Shown piece by piece: positions 25,516-33,162 of a stretch of 43,076 nucleotides of DNA; the stretch's first letter is position 1, and every line of letters starts with the position of its first letter. Location of the stretch: assembly GCA_030613065.1 (NCBI GenBank), contig JAUWMQ010000008.1, positions 1 through 43,076 of the forward strand, written 5' to 3'. This stretch comes from Candidatus Aegiribacteria sp. Lineage in GTDB: Bacteria > Fermentibacterota > Fermentibacteria > Fermentibacterales > JCC-6. Both the position numbers and the translations under genes were made by a program. Below the pieces are notes generated by a model. It was not told the origin of the DNA. It worked only from the letters and a program-made list of their open reading frames with translations, and did not search any database.

Positions 25516-27402
25516 GTGTGCGGTATAAGTGGCATTATTTCCAGGCGTCTTAACTCCAGTGAGATTCGACAGCGACTTGAAAAAATGGGTTACATCCAGC
25601 GGCATCGTGGCCCCGATGATGCAGGCGAACAGGTATTTTCCTGTGACGATACGTTAGTCGGGCTGGGTTTTGTCAGACTTGCGATACTCGATCTGGAGAC
25701 CGGTATGCAGCCTGTGGTCTCAAAAGATGATGGCTGCGCAATCGTATGCAACGGGCAGATATACAACTATGTTGAGCTGAAGGAAGAAGTTTCTTCGGAA
25801 GATTTTTCAACCCAAGGTGATATCGAAGTAGCCCTGCACCTTTACAGGAAAAAGGGAATTGAGTTTCTGGATCATCTAAACGGAATGTATGCCGGAGCTG
25901 TTTTCGACCCGGAACGTAGAACGGTACTTCTTTTCAGAGACAGGTTTGGCATCAAACCTCTTTACTATACTGTTACTGAGGAAGGTCTCTTCTTCTCATC
26001 CGAGATCAAGCCCCTTCTTGAGGGCAGCCTTACAAAATCTGAACTGGATCATGAATCCCTGCCGGTATACTTCTCCTACCGATATGTACCGGGAGAAAAA
26101 ACCATGTTCAGGAATATCCGGCGTCTTCCGCCGGGGTCCTTTTTAGATTACAACCTTGAAAACGGATCTTTCCATATCGAACGGTACTGGGAATATCTTC
26201 CCGGCGTGGATGGTGTTACCTCCAGCGGCAGGGAGGCTGAGGACCGGTTTATCGAGCTTCTTGAAGATGCTGTCAGAATAAGAATGAGATCCGATGTTGA
26301 AGTTGCCAGCCTTTTAAGCGGGGGCATTGATTCTTCTTCCGTTGCTTCAATTGCAGCTTCCAGACAACCGCACATTAAGCTGTTTACCGTTTCTTTCAAT
26401 GATCCCCTTTACAATGAGCTTGATGATGTCAGGGCACTGATGAAAGCAGGTCATCAGATATTCAGCAACGCGAAACTGATTCACAGCTCCTGCGAACCCG
26501 GATCACTTGAGAATCTCCCCCAGCTTATCAGAGCAGTCGAGGACTGCATCTCTCTTGGCACTATCATTCCCACCGACCAGGTGTGCAGGCTTGCCTCCCA
26601 GCATGTGAAGGTAGTCCTGACCGGAGAGGGGGCTGACGAAGTATTCGCCGGTTACAGGAAATTCCTTCTTGAGATGGCAGCCGAAGAGATCGGTTTCATG
26701 TCTGAAAAAGAGAAAGGACTGCTTCTGAAAGATTTTCCTGAGCTGCTGAAATACCTGCCTGTCAGGGCTTCTGACCCCCGCAGACGTTTTATTCAGAGCG
26801 AACTCCTCTTCAATCAGTCCGAATTATCCAGACTTCTGGGAACAGAAACTGGAGAAGTGGCATTTCCAGAGGATGCAATGCCTTCTGTTGACACCGGAAT
26901 GCATCCGCTTAACCAGCTCCTGGCAATGGAATGCAGATCAAGACTCCCTGATTACGTGGTCTTGAGGCTGGATAAGCTATCCATGCGTCATTCACTTGAA
27001 ACCAGGACCCCCTACCTTGATTACAGGCTGGCTGAGTTCGCAGCAGGGCTTCCTGTGAATATGAAAGTTAATCTGGCGGAAAGAATGGGAAAATATATCT
27101 GCAGGAAATCACTTCGAAAGCACCGTGTGGTGGATCCCACCACCGCATTGAGGGAGAAAAAACCCTTCACGATACCTCTGGCTGCCTGGCTTCTCCAGAG
27201 GGATAATCTCCCTGACTATGTGAGTGAGATATTCCAGGGGGGTGAAATAGAACGTACCGGTATTCTAGATCCAGAGATGACAAAGCAGATGTGGAGCAGT
27301 GTTACAACTGATGGGATCGGCCCTGATACCCTGGTATCGGAAGCGGACAGAATATTTGCAGTGCTGACGTTCAGCTTATGGATGAAGGAGTTTACAGCAT
27401 GA
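25516..27402 (+). CDS. asnB: Asparagine synthetase, glutamine-hydrolysing (AsnB-type)
   Basis: 628 residues. The N-terminal Ntn-hydrolase glutaminase starts at the obligatory Cys2 ('MCGISGI'), with 'RHRGPDDAG', 'CNGQIYNY' and 'FRDRFGIKPLYY'. The C-terminal ATP-PPase synthetase domain has 'SLLSGGIDSSSVAS' (~267), 'LTGEGADEVFAGY' and 'LETRTPYLDYRLAEFA'. Cys2 fixes the start at GTG 25516, with GGAGG 11 nt upstream. It makes asparagine from aspartate, glutamine and ATP, or amidates another carboxylate: many AsnB paralogues serve peptide or osmolyte pathways. Its stop overlaps the downstream ligase-like gene by 4 bp (ATGA), so the real substrate may be that enzyme's product. Confidence 0.93.
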   Translation: MCGISGIISRRLNSSEIRQRLEKMGYIQRHRGPDDAGEQVFSCDDTLVGLGFVRLAILDLETGMQPVVSKDDGCAIVCNGQIYNYVELKEEVSSEDFSTQGDIEVALHLYRKKGIEFLDHLNGMYAGAVFDPERRTVLLFRDRFGIKPLYYTVTEEGLFFSSEIKPLLEGSLTKSELDHESLPVYFSYRYVPGEKTMFRNIRRLPPGSFLDYNLENGSFHIERYWEYLPGVDGVTSSGREAEDRFIELLEDAVRIRMRSDVEVASLLSGGIDSSSVASIAASRQPHIKLFTVSFNDPLYNELDDVRALMKAGHQIFSNAKLIHSSCEPGSLENLPQLIRAVEDCISLGTIIPTDQVCRLASQHVKVVLTGEGADEVFAGYRKFLLEMAAEEIGFMSEKEKGLLLKDFPELLKYLPVRASDPRRRFIQSELLFNQSELSRLLGTETGEVAFPEDAMPSVDTGMHPLNQLLAMECRSRLPDYVVLRLDKLSMRHSLETRTPYLDYRLAEFAAGLPVNMKVNLAERMGKYICRKSLRKHRVVDPTTALREKKPFTIPLAAWLLQRDNLPDYVSEIFQGGEIERTGILDPEMTKQMWSSVTTDGIGPDTLVSEADRIFAVLTFSLWMKEFTA

Positions 27403-28322
27403 GTCTCAGAGTATCCCATGGAGAAGCTGATGGCGTATCAGGAGCATATGCCGAAAAGCTCCTTGATATTATTCTGGGCAAACAGAACTCACTCCCCAGA
27501 ACTTACGGGTTCGAGTACGAGTTCCTGCCCGACCGAATTCTCAATCATGAAGATATGTCCCGGTTATCCGATTTTCTGCTCAACAAAGGATATATGCAGG
27601 ATAATGGTATTCATTTGAAAGGTGACAGAATAATTGCCTTTGAACCCGGTGGACAGATCGAATACCTGAGTCCTCCATTGAAAGCTTCGGACAGAAGAGG
27701 GTTCAATGAAACTCTTGAATGGATTCGGGGCATGAACGCCATAATTAATAGTGAAACAGGTATCAGGTACATAGGGACCGATTTTATACCCGGAAGGTAT
27801 ACCGCCCCGCTTCTGCTTACTTCGAAAAGGTATTCCCGCATGCATGAAAGATTCATGATGGTTGACAGCAGGGGCCCGGATATGATGAAGGGCACCGCTG
27901 CCATTCATCTTCATGCAGCAATTACTTCCGGAGAGGATCTTTGTGCACTTTATTCACTATTCTGCGAAATGGCTTCAAGCGTGGAATTTGGAATGTCCGG
28001 CGCCAGACGGGAAATATGGAACAGAACGGACAGCTGTCGCTGCGGTCTTCCGGATTTAGTCATGGAGAACGGAGCCCGGTCAATACTGGAAGGTATTGTC
28101 GAGTTTGCGCTTGAAGCGGTTGAGCTACAGAGCGGAAAGCGTTTTCGAAGTATTGAGGGAAAGAACTTCACTGATTTTCTTGATCATCTGACGACCATAT
28201 TCACCGATATTCGGGTTAACTGTAAAGTAGCCACACTGGAACTGAGAACTCCCGACAGCAGACCTCTTGAAGCATTTCCGAGTATTTGGGAAAAATTCGT
28301 TGAAAAATGCGAAAACCTGTGA
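27399..28322 (+). CDS. GCS2-type glutamate-cysteine ligase-like enzyme
   Basis: 307 residues from the ATG that overlaps the asnB stop. GCS2-family features: 'YGFEYEFLP' near residue 40, the nucleotide/glutamate site 'EPGGQIEYLSPPL' (~82), 'YSRMHERFMMVDSRGPDMMKGTAAIHLHAAI' (~140-175) and a C-terminal 'VATLELRTPDSRP'. GCS2 enzymes (plant-type GshA, EgtA, YbdK) form gamma-glutamyl amides using ATP. It is shorter than most (usually ~370-450 residues) but the visible motifs are intact. Coupling to asnB suggests joint action on a small peptide or amide. The exact substrate is not predictable. Confidence 0.82.
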   Translation: MSLRVSHGEADGVSGAYAEKLLDIILGKQNSLPRTYGFEYEFLPDRILNHEDMSRLSDFLLNKGYMQDNGIHLKGDRIIAFEPGGQIEYLSPPLKASDRRGFNETLEWIRGMNAIINSETGIRYIGTDFIPGRYTAPLLLTSKRYSRMHERFMMVDSRGPDMMKGTAAIHLHAAITSGEDLCALYSLFCEMASSVEFGMSGARREIWNRTDSCRCGLPDLVMENGARSILEGIVEFALEAVELQSGKRFRSIEGKNFTDFLDHLTTIFTDIRVNCKVATLELRTPDSRPLEAFPSIWEKFVEKCENL

Positions 28323-28333
28323 TCCCAGTTTAA

Positions 28334-28984
28334 CTACCCTCTTCCTGTGATCTGAGTTTTCAGCCCCCTCCAGAAAGGAGCTGCCACAGCCCCCAGAAAA
28401 AAGCCGGCTATGAGAAAACCAATAATGCCGCCCATGTTTCTTACGGCAACTACTCCGATCAAAGCTCCTCCGATGCCGCCTGTGGCTCCCCATTTAAGTG
28501 CTCTGACAAGACACCCCGGTTCATCCTCCCTCTCTTCCCTCAGATCTATAACAGTTTGTATTTCCGGTCTCTGCATTGCTATCGACTGGGCTATTTCTAT
28601 CCCTTTTCCGCTGTTTCCTTTAAACAATGGCATGGGCTGGAACTGTACATGAAAGACCTTCTCACCAGGTTTTTTAATCATTATTGAAGTTGAAATCTTA
28701 TTCATGACTGCCGAGTGGATATTGATTTTTGCCCAGCCCGGCATGCTGGATTCACCTTGCCGGCCTTCAATCGCCTCAATGCTGTCGTACATGATGTATT
28801 CAAGCTCTTTTGTTTTGAATGAAATTGTAACCTTTTCGAGAATGAGCCTCATGTTGGTAGCTGCCACGAGAATCGTTCTGGTGCCGATCACTCCCATCCC
28901 AAAGGCAAGAATAACCTCACCCGGTTCCAGATGTGATTCCATTCTGCCCCTGAGTTCATCGTTGTTTCTAATCCCGCTGCTCAT
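28334..28984 (-). CDS. Bacterial PH-like domain protein with C-terminal membrane helices
   Basis: 216 residues. Residues ~15-130 look like a bacterial PH/YokE-type domain: 'HLEPGEVILAFGMGVIG', 'ILVAATNMRLILEKVT', 'YIMYDSIEAIEG', with the standard strand order. Residues ~165-210 form two Gly/Ala-rich hydrophobic helices ('WGATGGIGGALIGVVAV', 'GIIGFLIAGFFLGAVAA') resembling a glycine zipper, so the protein is probably membrane-attached. GGAG lies 8 nt before the ATG. It is convergent with the GCS2-like gene, 12 bp apart, with no clear terminator between. Function unknown. Confidence 0.75.
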   Translation of the reverse strand: MSSGIRNNDELRGRMESHLEPGEVILAFGMGVIGTRTILVAATNMRLILEKVTISFKTKELEYIMYDSIEAIEGRQGESSMPGWAKINIHSAVMNKISTSIMIKKPGEKVFHVQFQPMPLFKGNSGKGIEIAQSIAMQRPEIQTVIDLREEREDEPGCLVRALKWGATGGIGGALIGVVAVRNMGGIIGFLIAGFFLGAVAAPFWRGLKTQITGRG

Positions 28985-29367
28985 AACATTTCTCCAATTC
29001 CATCAGTTACAGGATTACCTTCAGTAACTCCGTTCTGCCGGTATTGACTTGTTCTGTTGCCGCAGATGTCATACGTTTGTATCATAATATTCTATGATAT
29101 TCTTCAGCAATTAAAAGGGGTGCGATGTTTGTATCATTAGTTGTAACAGTAAAATCCATGTCTCCGGGAGTGAGTTCTTTGTTTTCCAGTTCTTTCATGT
29201 ATTCTCAACTGCCTGATGGAAGTGAATGTACTCTTATCTGTCTTGATTCAATAGATGTTTTTTACCAGACCTGATTCGTCTTCATCGTTCATGATCAGGC
29301 TTGCCCCACGTAATCAGGTAATAATATCCGGCAGGACCGTTGATGGCTGGCTGGGATTCGATCCCGC
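28985..29367. other. Intergenic region with possible gene remnants
   Basis: No intact gene recognised. On the minus strand 29198-29082 is a 38-codon ORF ('MKELENKELTPGDM...LLIAEEYHRIL') with no good Shine-Dalgarno, possibly the relic of a gene. Palindromic ATATTCTATGATATTC at about 29088-29103. Nothing else stands out. Confidence 0.4.
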
Positions 29368-29913
29368 TTATTGAATAATACCCAGCTCAATTATCAATGC
29401 GGATGCAATTACCCTGTACGACGGTGAATATGCATTTCTGTATACTGATGAATGATGAGCGGCTTGATAACCTGACTCAGACATCTCATCAAGATATTGG
29501 CTGATATCCTGAAGATCGACGCTCAGCAGACTTTCCTCCTGCATCGATGTAAGCCAGCTGCAGTACAGCTCAAGTACTTCAGTGGAACCGGTGAATTCCT
29601 TTCCGGTTCTGATGAAGGCCGCGGCAAGGTTTTCAGGATCGTATCCGGACTCCAGATACGGCCGAAGATTTATCCTTGAAATACATCCGTCATGAGAAAT
29701 GATATCCACCACCGGCTCCAAAGGACCGCATCCCATACTGTTCAACTCATCAGACAAATACTCCATGGCGGCATCAAAGCTGTTTATTATGTGGGCGCTG
29801 CCCATGGCAGCCTGGTAGATGAGTTTATAAATATCGGGGCATTCCATGAGGGGGTATCTGGCTGTATGAGACCTGATAATCCTTCTGAACCTGGATTCAT
29901 GGTCATGACTCAT
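29368..29913 (-). CDS. Conserved hypothetical protein
   Basis: 181 residues from the ATG at 29913 (MSHDHESRF...), preferred over the ORF-track start because AAGGAAG lies ~6 nt upstream and the extra 41 residues look non-coding. The core 'HTARYPLMECPDIYKLIYQAAMGSAHIINSFDAAMEYLSDEL' and 'SRINLRPYLESGYDPENLAAAFIRTGKEF' matches, by memory, an uncharacterised bacterial family that has no assigned function. It is soluble and helical. The upstream region leads into the divergent tetR operon promoter; no functional link is evident. Confidence 0.72.
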   Translation of the reverse strand: MSHDHESRFRRIIRSHTARYPLMECPDIYKLIYQAAMGSAHIINSFDAAMEYLSDELNSMGCGPLEPVVDIISHDGCISRINLRPYLESGYDPENLAAAFIRTGKEFTGSTEVLELYCSWLTSMQEESLLSVDLQDISQYLDEMSESGYQAAHHSSVYRNAYSPSYRVIASALIIELGIIQ

Positions 29914-30110
29914 GGTATGCTTCCTTCCCCGGATTTCCGTCACCGAAATATACTTCATCCAAAGATCAGATGTCAGAATGACTTCGAGATTCCCGAAGAA
30001 AGAACTCAAGTGCATCAGAATTGTTCTTGGATACATGTTGATGGTTCGGTAAAATTGTCACGTAAATGGATGGTAAAAAATAAATTAACGTGGTGATTGG
30101 ATTCAAATAC

Positions 30111-30138
30111 TTGACATCTACCTACCAGTAAGTAGAAT
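30111..30138 (+). promoter_or_regulatory. tetR-efflux operon promoter with TetR-type operator
   Basis: TTGACA (30111-30116), 16-bp spacer, TAGAAT (30133-30138). The spacer and -10 carry an imperfect 20-bp palindrome, TCTACCTACCAGTAAGTAGA (30117-30136; 16 of 20 symmetric), like TetR/AcrR operators. TetR binding would block RNA polymerase and repress its own operon. Confidence 0.78.
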
Positions 30139-30189
30139 ATCTACTCATTCCTCATTCCTCATTCAGTGGATTGTATATGGAGGTTGAAT

Positions 30190-30783
30190 TTGGGCATCAG
30201 CAACAGGGATAAACTTCTTCAGGCAGGGGTTGAACTTCTGTCCGAAAAGACATTCTCGCAGATATCCATGGATCAGGTCGCGGAATCATCCGGTGTTTCA
30301 AAACCGATGATCTACTATTACTTCAACAACAAAGAGGGGTACTACAAGGCCCTTGCGGGGCACCTTCTGAAGATTGCACGATCAGTAACAATGAAACTCT
30401 TCCAGCCCGAATTGAGCCTGAGGGAGAACCTGATTAATTACGTTCGCTTCCGGATTGAATACGTCCAGAATAACCAGGGTTTCTCAAGAGCCTTCATGTC
30501 AATGATCACGGACCCCAACATAGGTCTGCTAATCGAAGAAATGCAGGAAGAATTCAACATTATGCGCATGGAGTATATCGATCCGATGTTCGATAATGCC
30601 GTGAGTAAAGGTGAAATCCTGCCTGACACGAACAGGATAATGGTAATTATGATGATCAACTCAGTTCTTGTTTCTTTTACCATGAAGATCCTTAATGAAT
30701 TACCGTGCCATAATGAGATTAATCCGGAAGAAATTGTAGATATAATATTCAACGGAATATCAGTACGCGGAGAGGATAAATAA
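30190..30783 (+). CDS. TetR/AcrR-family repressor of the efflux operon
   Basis: About 197 residues. N-terminal helix-turn-helix: 'NRDKLLQAGVELLSEKTFSQISMDQVAESSGVSKPMIYYYFNNKEGYYKAL'. The all-helical C-terminal ligand-binding half is divergent, as usual in the family. Start revised to TTG at 30190 (MGISNRD...): GGAGG ends 6 nt before it, while the ORF-track start at 30166 has no Shine-Dalgarno. It is the first gene of the operon with tolC, MFP and RND genes (4-bp gap, then ATGA overlaps), and a palindrome sits in its promoter, so autorepression with release by an efflux substrate is likely. Confidence 0.93.
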   Translation: MGISNRDKLLQAGVELLSEKTFSQISMDQVAESSGVSKPMIYYYFNNKEGYYKALAGHLLKIARSVTMKLFQPELSLRENLINYVRFRIEYVQNNQGFSRAFMSMITDPNIGLLIEEMQEEFNIMRMEYIDPMFDNAVSKGEILPDTNRIMVIMMINSVLVSFTMKILNELPCHNEINPEEIVDIIFNGISVRGEDK

Positions 30784-30787
30784 TCAA

Positions 30788-32086
30788 ATGAAGTATTTGG
30801 CAGCGATAGCTCTGTTGATAAGCCTTAATGCGGAGGCAGTCTCCCTTGAAGAGGCTGTTGGAATAGCGCTTCAGAACAGGGGTGATGTACAGTCAGCCCT
30901 GATGTCTTACGAAAGCGCGGTATGGAAAAGCAGGAATGCCGATCTCTGGTTTCTGCCGAATGTGAACGGTCAGCTTGCTTTTTCAAAAAACTTTGATGTT
31001 CAGGAAATGACAATTCCAGGTATGGGTTCGATTCCAATGGGAACCGAATACTCATCAATTGCCGGAGTTTCAGTAACTGTTCCTCTCTTCGTGCCACAAG
31101 GGCCTGCGGGATCGCGCATGGCATCGAGGGCAGAGGAGCTTTCTCTGCAGCAGTCCAGGGCTGCTGAGATGGATGCGGTTGTACAGGTTGTTAGGGCTTT
31201 CTACGGTGTTCTTCTGGCGCAGGAAATGATGGATGTTTCAATTGAAGCAATTGATATCGCTGAAGCCGGTTACGAACTTGCGGCTCTAAAATATGATGCA
31301 GGTACAATTTCCCGATTTGAACTGCTTCAAAGCCGCGTTGCCTGGGAGAACAGGAAACCTGACCTGATCTCGGCTGAAAACGCCCTTGATAATGCCTTTG
31401 CCGGTTTTGCGGTAGCTCTCGGGCAGGATAACGATGCTCATTTCCAGATAGAGGGCAGTCTTGATGATAAACCCGGTTTCAAGATGCCCGAAACCCTTGA
31501 GGAAGCGCGTGAAAACATGTACCTTAACAATCCCGATCTACAGGCGGCTGAGTACATTGAACTTGTTGGTGATGCGGGAGTGGATATGGCCAGGGCTTCG
31601 TTCCTGCCTCAGCTGGTTTTCCAGACAGACCTTAATTACCTTGCGGCAAGAAATGATGCGCATTTTGAGATAGATGATTATGACAGGAATCTGGTGGCTT
31701 CAGTGGCTCTTCAGATTCCTCTTTTCAACGGCTTTTCCGATATTTCAGGCTACAATGCAGCCAGGGCCGAAAGGGTTTCATCAGCTGCTTCAGCTAGAAG
31801 TATCAGGCAGGTCACAGATCTTTCGCTGGTGTCAGCCTGGAATAATCTCCAGGCAGCCAGAGAGGGCGTCAATGCAACATCTTCAACTGTTGCACTGGCT
31901 TCTGAGGGGGCCTCTATCGCCAGCATCTCTTATGAAGCCGGCATGATAACACGTCTTGAAATGGATCAATCCTTTCTGGCTCTTACAACCGCCAGAACCA
32001 ATCACGCCCGGGCACAATACAACTTGCGAACCGCGGAAGCTGAGCTGATGAGAGCTTCAGGCTTAATGGAAGGATACATCAGATGA
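30788..32086 (+). CDS. TolC-family outer-membrane efflux protein
   Basis: 432 residues with a signal peptide (MKYLAAIALLISLNAEA). Two OEP repeats: 'SLEEAVGIALQNRGDVQSAL...AVWKSRNADLWFLPNVN' and 'NNPDLQAAEYIELVGDAGVDMARASFLPQL', each followed by long Ala/Gln-rich alpha-helical stretches that form the periplasmic tunnel ('LAALKYDAGTISRFELLQSRVAWEN', 'ISYEAGMITRLEMDQSFLAL'). It forms the trimeric exit duct for the RND pump encoded downstream. Stop overlaps the MFP start by 4 bp. Confidence 0.93.
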   Translation: MKYLAAIALLISLNAEAVSLEEAVGIALQNRGDVQSALMSYESAVWKSRNADLWFLPNVNGQLAFSKNFDVQEMTIPGMGSIPMGTEYSSIAGVSVTVPLFVPQGPAGSRMASRAEELSLQQSRAAEMDAVVQVVRAFYGVLLAQEMMDVSIEAIDIAEAGYELAALKYDAGTISRFELLQSRVAWENRKPDLISAENALDNAFAGFAVALGQDNDAHFQIEGSLDDKPGFKMPETLEEARENMYLNNPDLQAAEYIELVGDAGVDMARASFLPQLVFQTDLNYLAARNDAHFEIDDYDRNLVASVALQIPLFNGFSDISGYNAARAERVSSAASARSIRQVTDLSLVSAWNNLQAAREGVNATSSTVALASEGASIASISYEAGMITRLEMDQSFLALTTARTNHARAQYNLRTAEAELMRASGLMEGYIR

Positions 32087-33162
32087 GAAATTACAGATTC
32101 GGTATACTGATAACGACAATTCTAACAGGTGTATTTCTGTCTATTGGCTGCGGTCCCGGCCAGGCAGATGAAGAGGAACCTCCAGTACGGGTATCCATTG
32201 AAGTTGTGGAACCCTTTGATATTTCAAGCATCGCTTATGCCAGCGTAAGGGTTGAAGGACTTGAAGAAGCTCTCATATATGCTCTTACACCTGGAAAAGT
32301 GGAGGAGGTGCTTGTTTCCGAGGGTGACAGTGTTGTCGCAGGACAGCAGCTTGTAAGACTGAATACCGATCAGCAGGCCAGCGCTGGAACAGCGAGTGCT
32401 GTGGCCGGAATCAGCGCCGCTCAGGCCAACGTTGACAACGCGTCAAGTAATTACAGAAGGATGCAGTCACTTCATGAAGCTGGAGGCGTCAGCGAGCAGC
32501 AGCTTGAAGGTGCTCTTGCATCTGTTCAAGCAGCTGAGGCCCAGCTGAGTCAGGCAAGAGCCGGCTATTCTCAGGCAAGGACCAATCGAGACAATTCATG
32601 GATAACGGCACCTTTTGATGGTGAGATTGGCAGAATATGGGCGCGAGAAGGCAATTCATCCGCCGGCTCTCCACTGATATCAATCTCCAACAACTCCGTA
32701 ATAGTAGCCAGAATACTTCTTCCGGAAGAGAATCTCCTCGACCTGAAGCCAGGTCTCCCGGCATTTATTACCATCAGCTCGCTGGATAATGAATCTTTCC
32801 CCGGGATGGTCACATCAGCATCATCAACAGTTGATCAGATCAGCGGACTGGTTCCCGTTGAGGTCAGGTTTGATGATACCGGCGGAAGACTCAGGCCCGG
32901 GATGGCTGGCAGGGTGGCCGTTCTTACTGAAACGATCGAGAACTCGATCGCTGTTCGTGAAAGTACTCTCAGGAGAACCCATTCAGGTTTTCAGGTTGTG
33001 GTTATTGAGAACGGTAAAGCTGTGATAAGGGACGTTCAGGTTGGTATTTTCAGTGAAGGAATGGTTCAGATAACAGAAGGGCTGAATTTCGGAGAATCTC
33101 TTGTTGTAGCAGGCCAGACAATGATTCAGGACGGATCCGATGTGGAAGTAGTGAGCCAATGA
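32083..33162 (+). CDS. RND efflux periplasmic adaptor (membrane fusion protein)
   Basis: 359 residues, lipoprotein: the signal ends in lipobox LSIGC (Cys near residue 23). HlyD/AcrA-type order: a split lipoyl half 'ALIYALTPGKVEEVLVSEGDSVVAGQQLVRLN', an Ala/Gln-rich coiled-coil hairpin (~95-165), the second lipoyl half 'ITAPFDGEIGRIWAREGNSS', then the beta-barrel and membrane-proximal domains ('LRPGMAGRVAVLTETIENSIAVRESTL'). It links the inner-membrane pump to TolC. It overlaps both neighbours by 4 bp. Confidence 0.94.
   Translation: MRNYRFGILITTILTGVFLSIGCGPGQADEEEPPVRVSIEVVEPFDISSIAYASVRVEGLEEALIYALTPGKVEEVLVSEGDSVVAGQQLVRLNTDQQASAGTASAVAGISAAQANVDNASSNYRRMQSLHEAGGVSEQQLEGALASVQAAEAQLSQARAGYSQARTNRDNSWITAPFDGEIGRIWAREGNSSAGSPLISISNNSVIVARILLPEENLLDLKPGLPAFITISSLDNESFPGMVTSASSTVDQISGLVPVEVRFDDTGGRLRPGMAGRVAVLTETIENSIAVRESTLRRTHSGFQVVVIENGKAVIRDVQVGIFSEGMVQITEGLNFGESLVVAGQTMIQDGSDVEVVSQ

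Noticed and set aside
29007-29198. A UGA-containing mini-ORF read as a selenoprotein
   Set aside because: The frame stays open 24 codons past TGA at 29084, but that length is expected by chance, there is no Shine-Dalgarno and no motif.
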